Below are positions 34,050-41,346 of a stretch of 64,000 bases of DNA, in pieces. A program made the position numbers and the translations under genes. Numbering within the stretch: position 1 is the stretch's first letter; each line of letters opens with the position of its first letter. Under the pieces are notes generated by a model. The model did not search any database. It was given only the letters and a program-made list of their open reading frames with translations, and was not told the DNA's origin. The stretch comes from Gordonia polyisoprenivorans NBRC 16320 = JCM 10675 (GTDB lineage: Bacteria; Actinomycetota; Actinomycetes; Mycobacteriales; Mycobacteriaceae). Location: NCBI RefSeq assembly GCF_000241325.1, contig NZ_BAEI01000074.1:1-64000 (forward strand), given 5' to 3'.

Positions 34050-35024
34050 TCAGGCCCAGAGCTGTCCCTCCAGGGCCTGCTCTGCTTCTTCCAGGCTACC
34101 GTCGTAGGCCCCGGTCGACAGATACTTCCATCCCGCGTCGGGCACGACGAAACCGATGTCGGCGCGCCGGCCCGCCTTGAGCGCCTTGCGTCCGATCCCT
34201 CGCGCGGCCTGCAGGATCGCGCCGGTGGAGATCCCGGCGAAGATGCCCTCGGTGTCGATGAGTTCACGCACCCGGGCGACGGCGTCGATCCCGGTCACCG
34301 AGAATCGGCGGGTCAGCACCGAGTCGTCGTAGAGCTCGGGCACGAAGCCCTCGTCGATGTTGCGCAGGCCGTACACCTCGTCGCCGTACCGCGGCTCGGC
34401 GGCCACGATCTCGATGTCGGGGTCGCGCTCACGCAGATAGCGTCCCACCCCCATCAGGGTGCCGGTGGTGCCGAGCCCGGCGACGAAGTGCGTGATCTCG
34501 GGCAGGTCGGCGTAGAGCTCGGGACCGGTGCCCGCGTAGTGCGCTCGCCAGTTGGCCTCGTTGCCGTACTGGTAGAGCATCACCCAGTCGTCGTGCTCGG
34601 CGGCGAGTTCCTTGGCCACCCGCACCGCGGTGTTCGAACCTCCGGCGGCGGGCGACGAGATGACTTCGGCGCCATACATTTTCAGCAGCGATCGGCGTTC
34701 CTCGGAGGTGTTCTCCGGCATCACGCAAATCAGGTGATATCCCTTGAGCTTGGCGGCCATCGCCAACGAGATCCCGGTGTTGCCGCTCGTGGGTTCCAGG
34801 ATCGTCGCCCCGGGCCTCAGGGTGCCGTCGCGTTCGGCCGCCTCGATCATCGCCAATGCGGGGCGGTCCTTGATGGAGCCGGTCGGGTTACGGTCCTCGA
34901 GTTTGGCCCACAGCCGCACGTGCGGACCCTGCGTCGGATCGTCGTCCCAGCGCGGCGAGAGCCGCTGCAGACCGATCAGCGGAGTGTTGCCGACCGAGGC
35001 GATCAGCGAGTCGTAGCGGGTCAC
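34050..35024 (-). CDS. cysM: O-phosphoserine sulfhydrylase CysM
   Basis: A 324-residue PLP enzyme that makes cysteine from O-phosphoserine and the CysO thiocarboxylate, a route resistant to oxidative stress. The PLP lysine is in NPTGSIKDRPALAMIE near residue 52, phosphate binding is at EPTSGNTGISLA, and GLGTTGTLMGVGRYL holds the cofactor phosphate. The C terminus EQALEGQLWA matches the mobile tail of mycobacterial CysM. GTG at 35024 overlaps the cysO stop (GTGA), so the genes are coupled. Confidence 0.94.
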   Translation of the reverse strand: MTRYDSLIASVGNTPLIGLQRLSPRWDDDPTQGPHVRLWAKLEDRNPTGSIKDRPALAMIEAAERDGTLRPGATILEPTSGNTGISLAMAAKLKGYHLICVMPENTSEERRSLLKMYGAEVISSPAAGGSNTAVRVAKELAAEHDDWVMLYQYGNEANWRAHYAGTGPELYADLPEITHFVAGLGTTGTLMGVGRYLRERDPDIEIVAAEPRYGDEVYGLRNIDEGFVPELYDDSVLTRRFSVTGIDAVARVRELIDTEGIFAGISTGAILQAARGIGRKALKAGRRADIGFVVPDAGWKYLSTGAYDGSLEEAEQALEGQLWA

Positions 35025-35305
35025 GACGTGGCGCTACCGCCGGCCACCGCGGGCAGGATGGTGACCTCGTCCCCGTCGTCGATGGTGGTGTCCAGACCAC
35101 CGGAGAAGCGCACATCCTCGTCGTTGACGTAGATGTTGACGAAACGATGCAACTTGCCGTCGGCGACCAGCCGTTCGCGTAGCCCCGGGTTCGCCGACTC
35201 CAGGTTGTCGATGAGTTCACTCAACGTCGATCCCGTTGCGTCGACCCGCTTTTCACCACCGGTGTGGGTACGCAGGATCGTCGGGATGGACACGGTTACC
35301 GCCAT
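35021..35305 (-). CDS. cysO: Sulfur-carrier protein CysO with extended C-terminal tail
   Basis: A 94-residue ubiquitin-like (ThiS/MoaD-type) sulfur carrier. VSIPTILRTHTGGEKRVDATGSTL and GKLHRFVNIYVNDEDVRFSGGLDT are nearly identical to M. tuberculosis CysO. The carrier normally ends in ...ILPAVAGG, where the last Gly becomes a thiocarboxylate. Here four more residues (SATS) follow the GG before the stop, so activation should need removal of this tail. The adjacent JAMM protease Mec is the obvious candidate. The gene lies 6 bases after mec and overlaps cysM. Confidence 0.93.
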   Translation of the reverse strand: MAVTVSIPTILRTHTGGEKRVDATGSTLSELIDNLESANPGLRERLVADGKLHRFVNIYVNDEDVRFSGGLDTTIDDGDEVTILPAVAGGSATS

Positions 35306-35311
35306 GGTTGC

Positions 35312-35719
35312 TCAGCTCCTGATCTCGATCTCTTCTTCGGTGACCACCCCGTCGAGGATCCGGTAACTGCGGACCTCGTCGGTGTCGGGCTCGCGGGTGG
35401 ACACCAGGACGTAATGGGCGCCCGGCTCACTCGCGTACGACACGTCGGTACGGCTGGGGTAGGGCTCGGTTGCGGTGTGCGAGTGGTAGATCACCACCGG
35501 CTCCTCGTCCCGGCGGTCCATCTCCCGCCACACCTTGAGTTGTTCGAGCGAGTCGAATCGGTAGAAGGTCGGTGACCGTTCGGCGTTGACCATCGGGATG
35601 AACCGCTGTGGCTCGTCGGAGCCCTCGGGACCGGCGATCACCCCGCACGCCTCGTCAGGATGATCGGCACGTGCATGCGCGATCATCTGGTCCACCAGCT
35701 CGCGGCTGATCCGCAGCAC
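35312..35719 (-). CDS. mec: JAMM metalloprotease Mec
   Basis: A 135-residue zinc protease that releases cysteine from the CysO-cysteine adduct. The JAMM motif is complete: the upstream glutamate in DEACGVIAGPEG, then HSHTATEPYPSRTD (HxHx7Sx2D). GTG at 35719 is preferred over GTG at 35725 because GAGGAG then sits 5 bases upstream. It begins the mec-cysO-cysM operon. Here it may also trim the four-residue CysO tail. Confidence 0.93.
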   Translation of the reverse strand: MLRISRELVDQMIAHARADHPDEACGVIAGPEGSDEPQRFIPMVNAERSPTFYRFDSLEQLKVWREMDRRDEEPVVIYHSHTATEPYPSRTDVSYASEPGAHYVLVSTREPDTDEVRSYRILDGVVTEEEIEIRS

Positions 35720-36009
35720 TGCCACTCCTCGCTCTCACCGTCACGGGTGCACTCCGCACATCGTGGCTACCCAACGTCCGGCTCGGCGACGCTATTCCGG
35801 TCGCCTGTCCGATCGCATGCTCTCGCAGGTCAGAGCTGCGCCCGGGCGGCTCGCGCCCGCGCCACACACCCGTCATCCGTGCGAACTACAGCTGTTTTCA
35901 CACCGTCGTCCGGCGCTGTAGCGTTTCGCCACAGTTCACGATCTGCGGTGCCGACTTCGACAACCGACATCGGCCCCGGGGGAACCTCAGAGAATCAGGA
36001 GCTCACCAC

Positions 36010-36801
36010 ATGCACCGTGCCCACCGTGTTGCCACGGCCGCCATCGCCACGGGTATCGCCGCTGCCATCACACTCACCGGCTGCTCGTCGGATTCCGACA
36101 GCGGCTCGGGTGGCAACAACACCACCGCCTCGTCGTCGATGAACGATCCGGCCGCCCTCATCAACGCCGCCGCCGACAAGACCGCCGCCCTCACCGGCGC
36201 CCATCTGGACCTCACCGTCGACGGCAAGGTTCCCAACGTGACCGTCAAGAAGGTCGACGCCGATCTGGTGACCAAGCCCAAGACCGCGGCCAAGGGCACC
36301 GCGACGGTGATGCTGGGCACCACCGACAGCGCCGCACCGTTCGTCTACGTCGATCAGCACCTCTACGCCGACATCGGCAACAAGGGCTACGTCGACTACG
36401 GCGACGGCCGCTCCGTCTACGACGTCTCGGTCGTTCTCAACCCCGAGAAGGGCCTGGCGAATCTGCTGCGGAACATGCAGGACCCCAAGACCTCCGGCAC
36501 CGAGGACATCGGCGGCGTCAAGGCCACCCGCGTCACCGGGACCGTCGCCGCCAAGCAACTCGCCGCGCTGACCGGGACCAACATCACCAAGAACCAGGAC
36601 GCCCAGGTTCCGGTGAACGTCTGGATCACTCCCGACAACCAGCTCGCCCGAGTGGTCCTCATACCGGCGACCAACTCCACGATGACGATGAACCTGTCGA
36701 ACTGGAACAACACCGTCGAGGTCACCAAACCGGCGACGATCGCCACCCCGTCCCCCTCCGGAACCCCCAACCCGTCCGACGCCTCGCGCGCGCCGGCCTG
36801 A
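36010..36801 (+). CDS. LppX/LprAFG-family lipoprotein (LprG-like)
   Basis: A 263-residue lipoprotein. The signal peptide AIATGIAAAITLTGC carries a lipobox (LTGC, Cys near residue 25) followed by a Ser/Gly-rich linker. The body has the family features: LTGAHLDLTVDGKVPNVTVKKVDADLV, then PFVYVDQHLYADIG, and VPVNVWITPDNQLARVVL. LprG and LppX bind triacylated lipids or phthiocerol-type lipids in a hydrophobic pocket and move them across the periplasm. No P55 exporter gene lies next to it here. The stretch 35720-36009 before it holds only a promoter region. Confidence 0.88.
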   Translation: MHRAHRVATAAIATGIAAAITLTGCSSDSDSGSGGNNTTASSSMNDPAALINAAADKTAALTGAHLDLTVDGKVPNVTVKKVDADLVTKPKTAAKGTATVMLGTTDSAAPFVYVDQHLYADIGNKGYVDYGDGRSVYDVSVVLNPEKGLANLLRNMQDPKTSGTEDIGGVKATRVTGTVAAKQLAALTGTNITKNQDAQVPVNVWITPDNQLARVVLIPATNSTMTMNLSNWNNTVEVTKPATIATPSPSGTPNPSDASRAPA

Positions 36802-36828
36802 TCACCCGCTCACGCAAGGAGACAGCTC

Positions 36829-37221
36829 ATGAGTATTCGCAAGCGTCTGGTTGCCTCGGCCGTCGCCGTGGGCGCGGTGGGTGCAGCGCTCGTCGCTCCC
36901 GCCGCCCTCGACACCGCCCCCGCTGCCCACGCCTACGGCAACTACTACGGCGCGATCGCGCTGAACACCTCGACCGGGGACGCCGGACGAGCGTGGGACT
37001 ACGACTCCTCCGCCGGGGCCGCCGACGCGGCACTCGACTCCTGCGGCTACGGCTGCAAGGTCGTGGTCCAGTTCGTCAACGGTTGCGGCGCGGTCGCCTC
37101 GTCACCGTCGTACTGGGGTTACGGTCGCGGCCCGAGCCTCTACAGCGCCCAGTCGAACGCGCTCTACGCCGCAGGCGGCGGCGACATCTACACCTGGGTC
37201 TGCACCTCGGGCCACGAATAG
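36829..37221 (+). CDS. Secreted DUF4189 protein
   Basis: A 130-residue exported protein. The signal peptide is IRKRLVASAVAVGAVGAALV with likely cleavage after AAHA. The mature part (YYGAIALNTSTGDAGRAWDYDSSAGAADAALDSCGYGCKVVVQFVNGCGAVA) is typical of DUF4189, with four cysteines likely to form two disulfides. ATG at 36829 has AAGGAGA upstream, 27 bases after the lipoprotein stop, so the two may share a transcript. Function is unknown. Confidence 0.85.
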   Translation: MSIRKRLVASAVAVGAVGAALVAPAALDTAPAAHAYGNYYGAIALNTSTGDAGRAWDYDSSAGAADAALDSCGYGCKVVVQFVNGCGAVASSPSYWGYGRGPSLYSAQSNALYAAGGGDIYTWVCTSGHE

Positions 37222-37256
37222 TCACCGCCCGCTCTCACCGGCGGGCCACCGGAGAC

Positions 37257-37291
37257 CGTGATGGCGTCAGCGAATCGCTGACGCCATCACG
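37257..37291. terminator. Convergent terminator hairpin
   Basis: CGTGATGGCGTCAGCG and CGCTGACGCCATCACG form a perfect 16-bp stem with an AAT loop, between DUF4189 and the P1 peptidase gene. The last codons and stop of the peptidase lie inside the stem. Confidence 0.75.
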
Positions 37292-38397
37292 CGTCGGTAG
37301 GCGGGGATGCCTGCGACCGGTTCGGCGGCGACGATCGCCGCGATCACCGCGTCCCGGGTGACCTCGGTGGCGACCGCACACACCTGTGCCAGCACCGCGG
37401 TGTCGGGGTTCATGCCGGGCGGGATCGCCGGGGTCGGCGCCACCGGGTGCGCCCCGGTGGCCACGGCGAAGATGGTGTCGCCGTCGAGCGGCGAGTGCAC
37501 CGGACGGATCGCCAGGGCGAGCCCGTCGTGCGCCGACATCGCCACCCGCCGCAACGACGCCGGGGCGAACGCCGCGTCGGTCGCGACGACGCCGATCGTG
37601 GTGTTGAGGACGGTCGGCTTGGCGCCGACGTCTGCCAGCGCGGCCACCTCGGCCGGCGCCGGCTGCTGCAGACCCAGTCGAGCCAGCTCGGATTGGCCGA
37701 CGCCCCAAGGCAATCCGGTATCCGGGTCGATCACCGCACCGACCGGGTTGGCGACGATGAGCGCGCCCACGAGGATCCCGGCGGCCGGGCCCTCCTCGAT
37801 CCGTCTACTCGTCGTGCCGACACCGCCCTTGAGGGCACCGGCCCGCGCGCCCGCACCGGCACCGACGCTGCCCACCGCAAACTCGCGACCCGCCGAGCGC
37901 ACCGCCGCGGTACCGAACCCCGCGTCCGGACGGTTCTCCCAGGCCCCGACCGGGAGGTCGAAGATCACCGCGGCGGGAACGATCGGGACAACGTGCCCGT
38001 GCGCGTCCATCGGCAGGCCCACGCCGTGGCGCTCGAGTTCGCTCATCACGCCGTCCGCGGCGGCCAGCCCGTAGGCGCTGCCACCGGTCAGGACCACGGC
38101 ATGGGCGGTGGTGACGGTGTTCGAGGGATCGAGCAGATCGGTTTCGCGGGTACCCGGACCACCACCGCGTACGTCGACGGCCGCGCACGGGCGCGGCCCG
38201 TCGATCCGGGTCACCGTGGTGCCGCTGCACCAGCCGGTCCCCGGCGGGTCGTCGGGGCCGCCACCGCCGACGGTCACCTCGGCATCGATGCGGTGGTGAT
38301 GGCCGACGGTGATCCCGTCGATATCGGTGATGCGGTTGCCCGCCTGCGCCATTCGGGCGTCCGACTCCCCCGTCACATCAACGCCCTTGCTCACCAA
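37267..38397 (-). CDS. P1-family (DmpA/S58) self-processing aminopeptidase
   Basis: A 376-residue protein like M. tuberculosis Rv1333. This N-terminal nucleophile family cleaves itself to expose a Ser or Thr. The likely processing site is in GALKGGVGTTSRRIEEGP. Other motifs are ITVGHHHRIDAEVTVGG, then AAVDVRGGGPGTRETDLLDPSNTV, LTGGSAYGLAAADGVM, and NTTIGVVATDAAF. Substrates may be D-amino-acid peptides or beta-peptides, unproven. The start is uncertain among nearby GTG and ATG codons; GTG at 38397 is used. It follows DUF2017 by 26 bases. Confidence 0.85.
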   Translation of the reverse strand: MVSKGVDVTGESDARMAQAGNRITDIDGITVGHHHRIDAEVTVGGGGPDDPPGTGWCSGTTVTRIDGPRPCAAVDVRGGGPGTRETDLLDPSNTVTTAHAVVLTGGSAYGLAAADGVMSELERHGVGLPMDAHGHVVPIVPAAVIFDLPVGAWENRPDAGFGTAAVRSAGREFAVGSVGAGAGARAGALKGGVGTTSRRIEEGPAAGILVGALIVANPVGAVIDPDTGLPWGVGQSELARLGLQQPAPAEVAALADVGAKPTVLNTTIGVVATDAAFAPASLRRVAMSAHDGLALAIRPVHSPLDGDTIFAVATGAHPVAPTPAIPPGMNPDTAVLAQVCAVATEVTRDAVIAAIVAAEPVAGIPAYRRVMASAIR

Positions 38398-38423
38398 GAG
38401 GCCTCGCTCACATCATTCTCCGC

Positions 38424-38999
38424 TCACATCAAGGCCTCGACGAGGAGTTCCTGCATCACCGTCAGCCAGTGGTAGACGTCGAGATGGGCGGCATGCGGAT
38501 GACCCTCGGGCAGCTGGTCGGGGGTGTCCTCGGAGATACCGAGCATCGCGCCGAGAGCCAGCCGGACGTCGTTGAGCGCGGTCAGCCAGTCGAGAGCCTG
38601 TGCCTCGGTCAGGGCGATGTCGCCACCGCCGGCGGGCAACGAATCCAGCAAGGTCCGGGCGGCCCCGAGTTTGGCGTCGATGATCTTCGGCTCGTTCAGG
38701 CTGCGCATCGCGGCGTTGAGGTCGCCATTGATCATCTCCGCTTCCAGGTCGCGCTCCTGGTCGGGACGATGGAAATCGGGCAGCAACCGGCCAAGGGTGA
38801 GATCGGTCGGCGGCGACGAGTGGCCCGTGCGGATGCCGGTCATCGCAGCGAGTTCGTCGGTGGGCGCGCTCGATTCCCGTTCGGTGAGGAGGTCGGTCAT
38901 CGAGGTCACCATCGACGCGAGCAGCTCGACCTCATGGCGTTCGAGGTTGGAGCAGATCCGCATCCGCGAACCCCGACCCTGCCTTTTCCAGGTGCGCAC
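38424..38999 (-). CDS. DUF2017 protein (Rv1332-like)
   Basis: A 191-residue cytosolic protein. It shows the family marks: ERHEVELLASMVTSMTDLL, then LGRLLPDFHRPD, EPKIIDAKLGAARTLLDSLP, LTEAQALDWLTALNDVRLALGAML and HPHAAHLDVYHWLTVMQELLVEALM. In mycobacteria it always sits between clpS and the P1 peptidase gene, as here, and it is often called a transcriptional regulator without evidence. GTG at 38999 begins 6 bases after the clpS stop, so the genes are co-transcribed. Confidence 0.9.
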   Translation of the reverse strand: MRTWKRQGRGSRMRICSNLERHEVELLASMVTSMTDLLTERESSAPTDELAAMTGIRTGHSSPPTDLTLGRLLPDFHRPDQERDLEAEMINGDLNAAMRSLNEPKIIDAKLGAARTLLDSLPAGGGDIALTEAQALDWLTALNDVRLALGAMLGISEDTPDQLPEGHPHAAHLDVYHWLTVMQELLVEALM

Positions 39000-39005
39000 G
39001 CGCGC

Positions 39006-39329
39006 TCAGCAATCCCGCTGCATCGTCGCCCACAATCCCGCGGCATGCAGCTTTCGGACGTCGGACTCCACCTTGTCGCGGCCACCGCTGGACACCACCG
39101 CGCGCCCCTCGGTGTGCACCTGCATCATCAGCTCGTTCGCCCGGGCCTCGGAGTAGCCGAAGATCTTCTGGAAGACGAAGGTGACATACCGCATCAGGTT
39201 GACCGGGTCGTCCCACACGACCGTCATCCACGGGCGGTCGAGGTCCGATGCGCCCTCGGCGACGGTGGGTTCGGCGACGGCCGCACCACCGGGAGTAGCC
39301 TCATGCGCACGCATTCCGTCAGGCGCCAT
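39006..39329 (-). CDS. clpS: ClpS adaptor for ClpAP/ClpCP protease
   Basis: A 107-residue adaptor that delivers N-degron proteins to the Clp ATPase. The N-terminal ~30 residues are a flexible tail, and the core carries PWMTVVWDDPVNLMRYVTFVFQKIFG and the ligand-pocket MMQVHTEGRAVVSSG. It ends in HAAGLWATMQRDC. It heads the clpS-DUF2017-P1 operon and is divergent from pncB, with only 26 bases between the two start codons. A TACCCT -10 box 7 bases upstream suggests a leaderless mRNA. Confidence 0.95.
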   Translation of the reverse strand: MAPDGMRAHEATPGGAAVAEPTVAEGASDLDRPWMTVVWDDPVNLMRYVTFVFQKIFGYSEARANELMMQVHTEGRAVVSSGGRDKVESDVRKLHAAGLWATMQRDC

Positions 39330-39336
39330 ACGTCCA

Positions 39337-39342
39337 AGGGTA
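39337..39342 (-). promoter_or_regulatory. Candidate -10 box of a leaderless clpS transcript
   Basis: On the minus strand TACCCT, 7 bases, then ATG at 39329. It overlaps the 26-base gap shared with pncB. Confidence 0.45.
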
Positions 39343-39355
39343 AGGGATCAACAAC

Positions 39356-40654
39356 GTGGACAACACCGCCCTGCTGACCGATCACTACGAGGTCACCATG
39401 GTCCGCGCAGCGCTGCGCCACCCGATCGCGCACCGCCGGTGCGTCTTCGAAGTGTTCGCGCGGCGCCTACCCGACGGCCGCCGCTACGGTGTGGTCGCCG
39501 GTACCGGACGGGTCATCGACGAGCTGGCACGCTTCCGATTCGGCGACGAGGAGATCGCGGTCCTCGAACGCTTCTGCGACGCCGAGACGATCGCCTGGCT
39601 GCGTGACTACCGGTTCTCCGGTGACATCGACGGCTACCGCGAGGGTGAGCTGTACTTTCCCGGATCCCCGATCCTGACCGTGCGCGCGAGTTTCGCCGAG
39701 GGGGTACTGCTCGAGACCCTGATCCTGTCGATCCTCAACCACGACAGTGCGATCGCGTCGGCGGCGGCGCGGATGGTCAGCGCTGCCGGCAACCGGCCGA
39801 TCATCGAGATGGGGTCGCGCCGCACCCACGAGCGGGCCGCGGTCTCCTCGTCGCGGGCGGCCTACATCGCGGGCGTCGCGGCCACCTCCAACCTGGAGGC
39901 GGCCCGCACCTACGGGGTGCCGAGTGCCGGCACCGCCGCGCACGCGTTCACCCTCGGCTTCGCCGGACCCGACGGCCCCGACGAGAAGGCGGCCTTCGCC
40001 GCGCAGATCGAGGCGCTCGGTGTCGGCACCACGCTGCTCGTCGACACCTACGACATCACCGCCGGGGTCCGCAACGCCATCGAGGTCGCCGGACCCGAAC
40101 TCGGGGCGGTGCGCATCGACTCCGGCGACCTCGGCGTGCTCGCCCGACAGGTCCGCGATCAGCTCGACTCCCTCGGCGCCACCGGCACCAAGATCGTCGT
40201 GTCCGGCGATCTCGACGAGTACGCCATCGCCTCGCTGCGCGCCGAACCCGTCGACACCTACGGGGTGGGCACCTCCTTGGTCACCGGTAGCGGTGCGCCC
40301 ACCGCCGGCATGGTCTACAAGCTCGTCGAGGTCGACGGCACCCCCGTCGCCAAACGGGCCAGCCACAAGGAATCGCGGGGTGGTGCCAAGACCGCCGTCC
40401 GCGCGGCCCGACCCAGCGGCACCATCGTCGAGGAGATCATCCACCGCACGGGCGATCCGCTGCCGGACACCCACGGGCTCGTCACCCGCGACCTGCAGAT
40501 CCCGCTCGTCCGTTCCGGCGAGCCCGTCGACGATCTGCCGAACCTGTCCGACGCGCGCGACCACCTCGGCCGCGGCCTCGTGAGCCTGCCGTGGGAGGGA
40601 CTCGGCCTGTCGCACGGTGATCCGGCGGTGCCGACGCGCTACGTTCTGGGTTGA
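39356..40654 (+). CDS. pncB: Nicotinate phosphoribosyltransferase
   Basis: A 432-residue enzyme that couples nicotinate and PRPP to nicotinate mononucleotide in NAD salvage. It shows LLTDHYEVTMVRAAL at the start, and the active-site stretch GSRRTHERAAVSSSRAAYIAG with the phosphorylatable His near residue 160. LVDTYDI, VRIDSGDLGVLARQVR and the phosphate-binding VSGDLDEYAI and YGVGTSLVTG follow. GTG at 39356 has AAGGGA upstream. pncA follows 68 bases downstream on the same strand, so the salvage steps nicotinamide to nicotinate to NaMN are encoded together. Confidence 0.95.
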   Translation: MDNTALLTDHYEVTMVRAALRHPIAHRRCVFEVFARRLPDGRRYGVVAGTGRVIDELARFRFGDEEIAVLERFCDAETIAWLRDYRFSGDIDGYREGELYFPGSPILTVRASFAEGVLLETLILSILNHDSAIASAAARMVSAAGNRPIIEMGSRRTHERAAVSSSRAAYIAGVAATSNLEAARTYGVPSAGTAAHAFTLGFAGPDGPDEKAAFAAQIEALGVGTTLLVDTYDITAGVRNAIEVAGPELGAVRIDSGDLGVLARQVRDQLDSLGATGTKIVVSGDLDEYAIASLRAEPVDTYGVGTSLVTGSGAPTAGMVYKLVEVDGTPVAKRASHKESRGGAKTAVRAARPSGTIVEEIIHRTGDPLPDTHGLVTRDLQIPLVRSGEPVDDLPNLSDARDHLGRGLVSLPWEGLGLSHGDPAVPTRYVLG

Positions 40655-40722
40655 GCATTCCGGGCCACCGCCTTCCCGTCGCCCGTCACCAGCCGCCCTG
40701 TCCACCGCCCCCGAGGAGAATC

Positions 40723-41337
40723 ATGAGCAGCCCGCAGTCCGGCGAATGGTCCGGCCCGGCCGACGCCCTGGTCATCGTCGACGTCCAGAACGACTTCTGC
40801 GAGGGCGGTGCGCTGGGCGTCCGCGGGGGTAACGCCGTGGCGGGTGCGATCAACAGCATCCTGGGCGACTACCGGACCGTGGTGGCCACACGCGACTATC
40901 ACATCGATCCGGGTGCGCACTTCTCCGACGACCCCGACTACGTCGACTCGTGGCCGCCGCACTGTCGGGTCGGCACCGATGGTGTGGCGTTCTCGCCCGC
41001 GCTGGACACCTCGACGGTCGCCGATGTCTTCTCCAAAGGCGAGTACAGCGCCGCCTATTCGGGTTTCGAGGGCGCCGACGACGACGGGGTATCCCTCGAA
41101 CGGTGGCTGCGCGTGGCCGGGGTGAACTCGGTGGACGTCGTCGGGATCGCCACCGACCACTGCGTGCGTGCCACTGCCCTCGACGCCGCGCGCGCCGGTC
41201 TGCGTACCCGCGTGCTGCTCAACTTCACCGCCGCCGTCGACACATCGACGGCCAAGGCCGCGCTCGACGAGATGCGTTCGGCGGGAATAACTCTCGACGG
41301 CGATCTGCTGTACAGTGGCGCATCCGAGGAGTCCTGA
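40723..41337 (+). CDS. pncA: Nicotinamidase/pyrazinamidase
   Basis: A 204-residue isochorismatase-fold hydrolase turning nicotinamide into nicotinate. The catalytic triad is visible: Asp in VDVQNDFC, Lys in FSKGEYSA, and Cys in GIATDHCVRATALDAA. The metal ligands lie in TRDYHIDPGAHFSDD and the following WPPHC. ATG at 40723 has GAGGAG 6 bases upstream, so the longer reading from 40651 is rejected. Such enzymes also activate pyrazinamide. It lies between pncB and dinG. Confidence 0.95.
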   Translation: MSSPQSGEWSGPADALVIVDVQNDFCEGGALGVRGGNAVAGAINSILGDYRTVVATRDYHIDPGAHFSDDPDYVDSWPPHCRVGTDGVAFSPALDTSTVADVFSKGEYSAAYSGFEGADDDGVSLERWLRVAGVNSVDVVGIATDHCVRATALDAARAGLRTRVLLNFTAAVDTSTAKAALDEMRSAGITLDGDLLYSGASEES

Positions 41338-41346
41338 GCCGCACCC

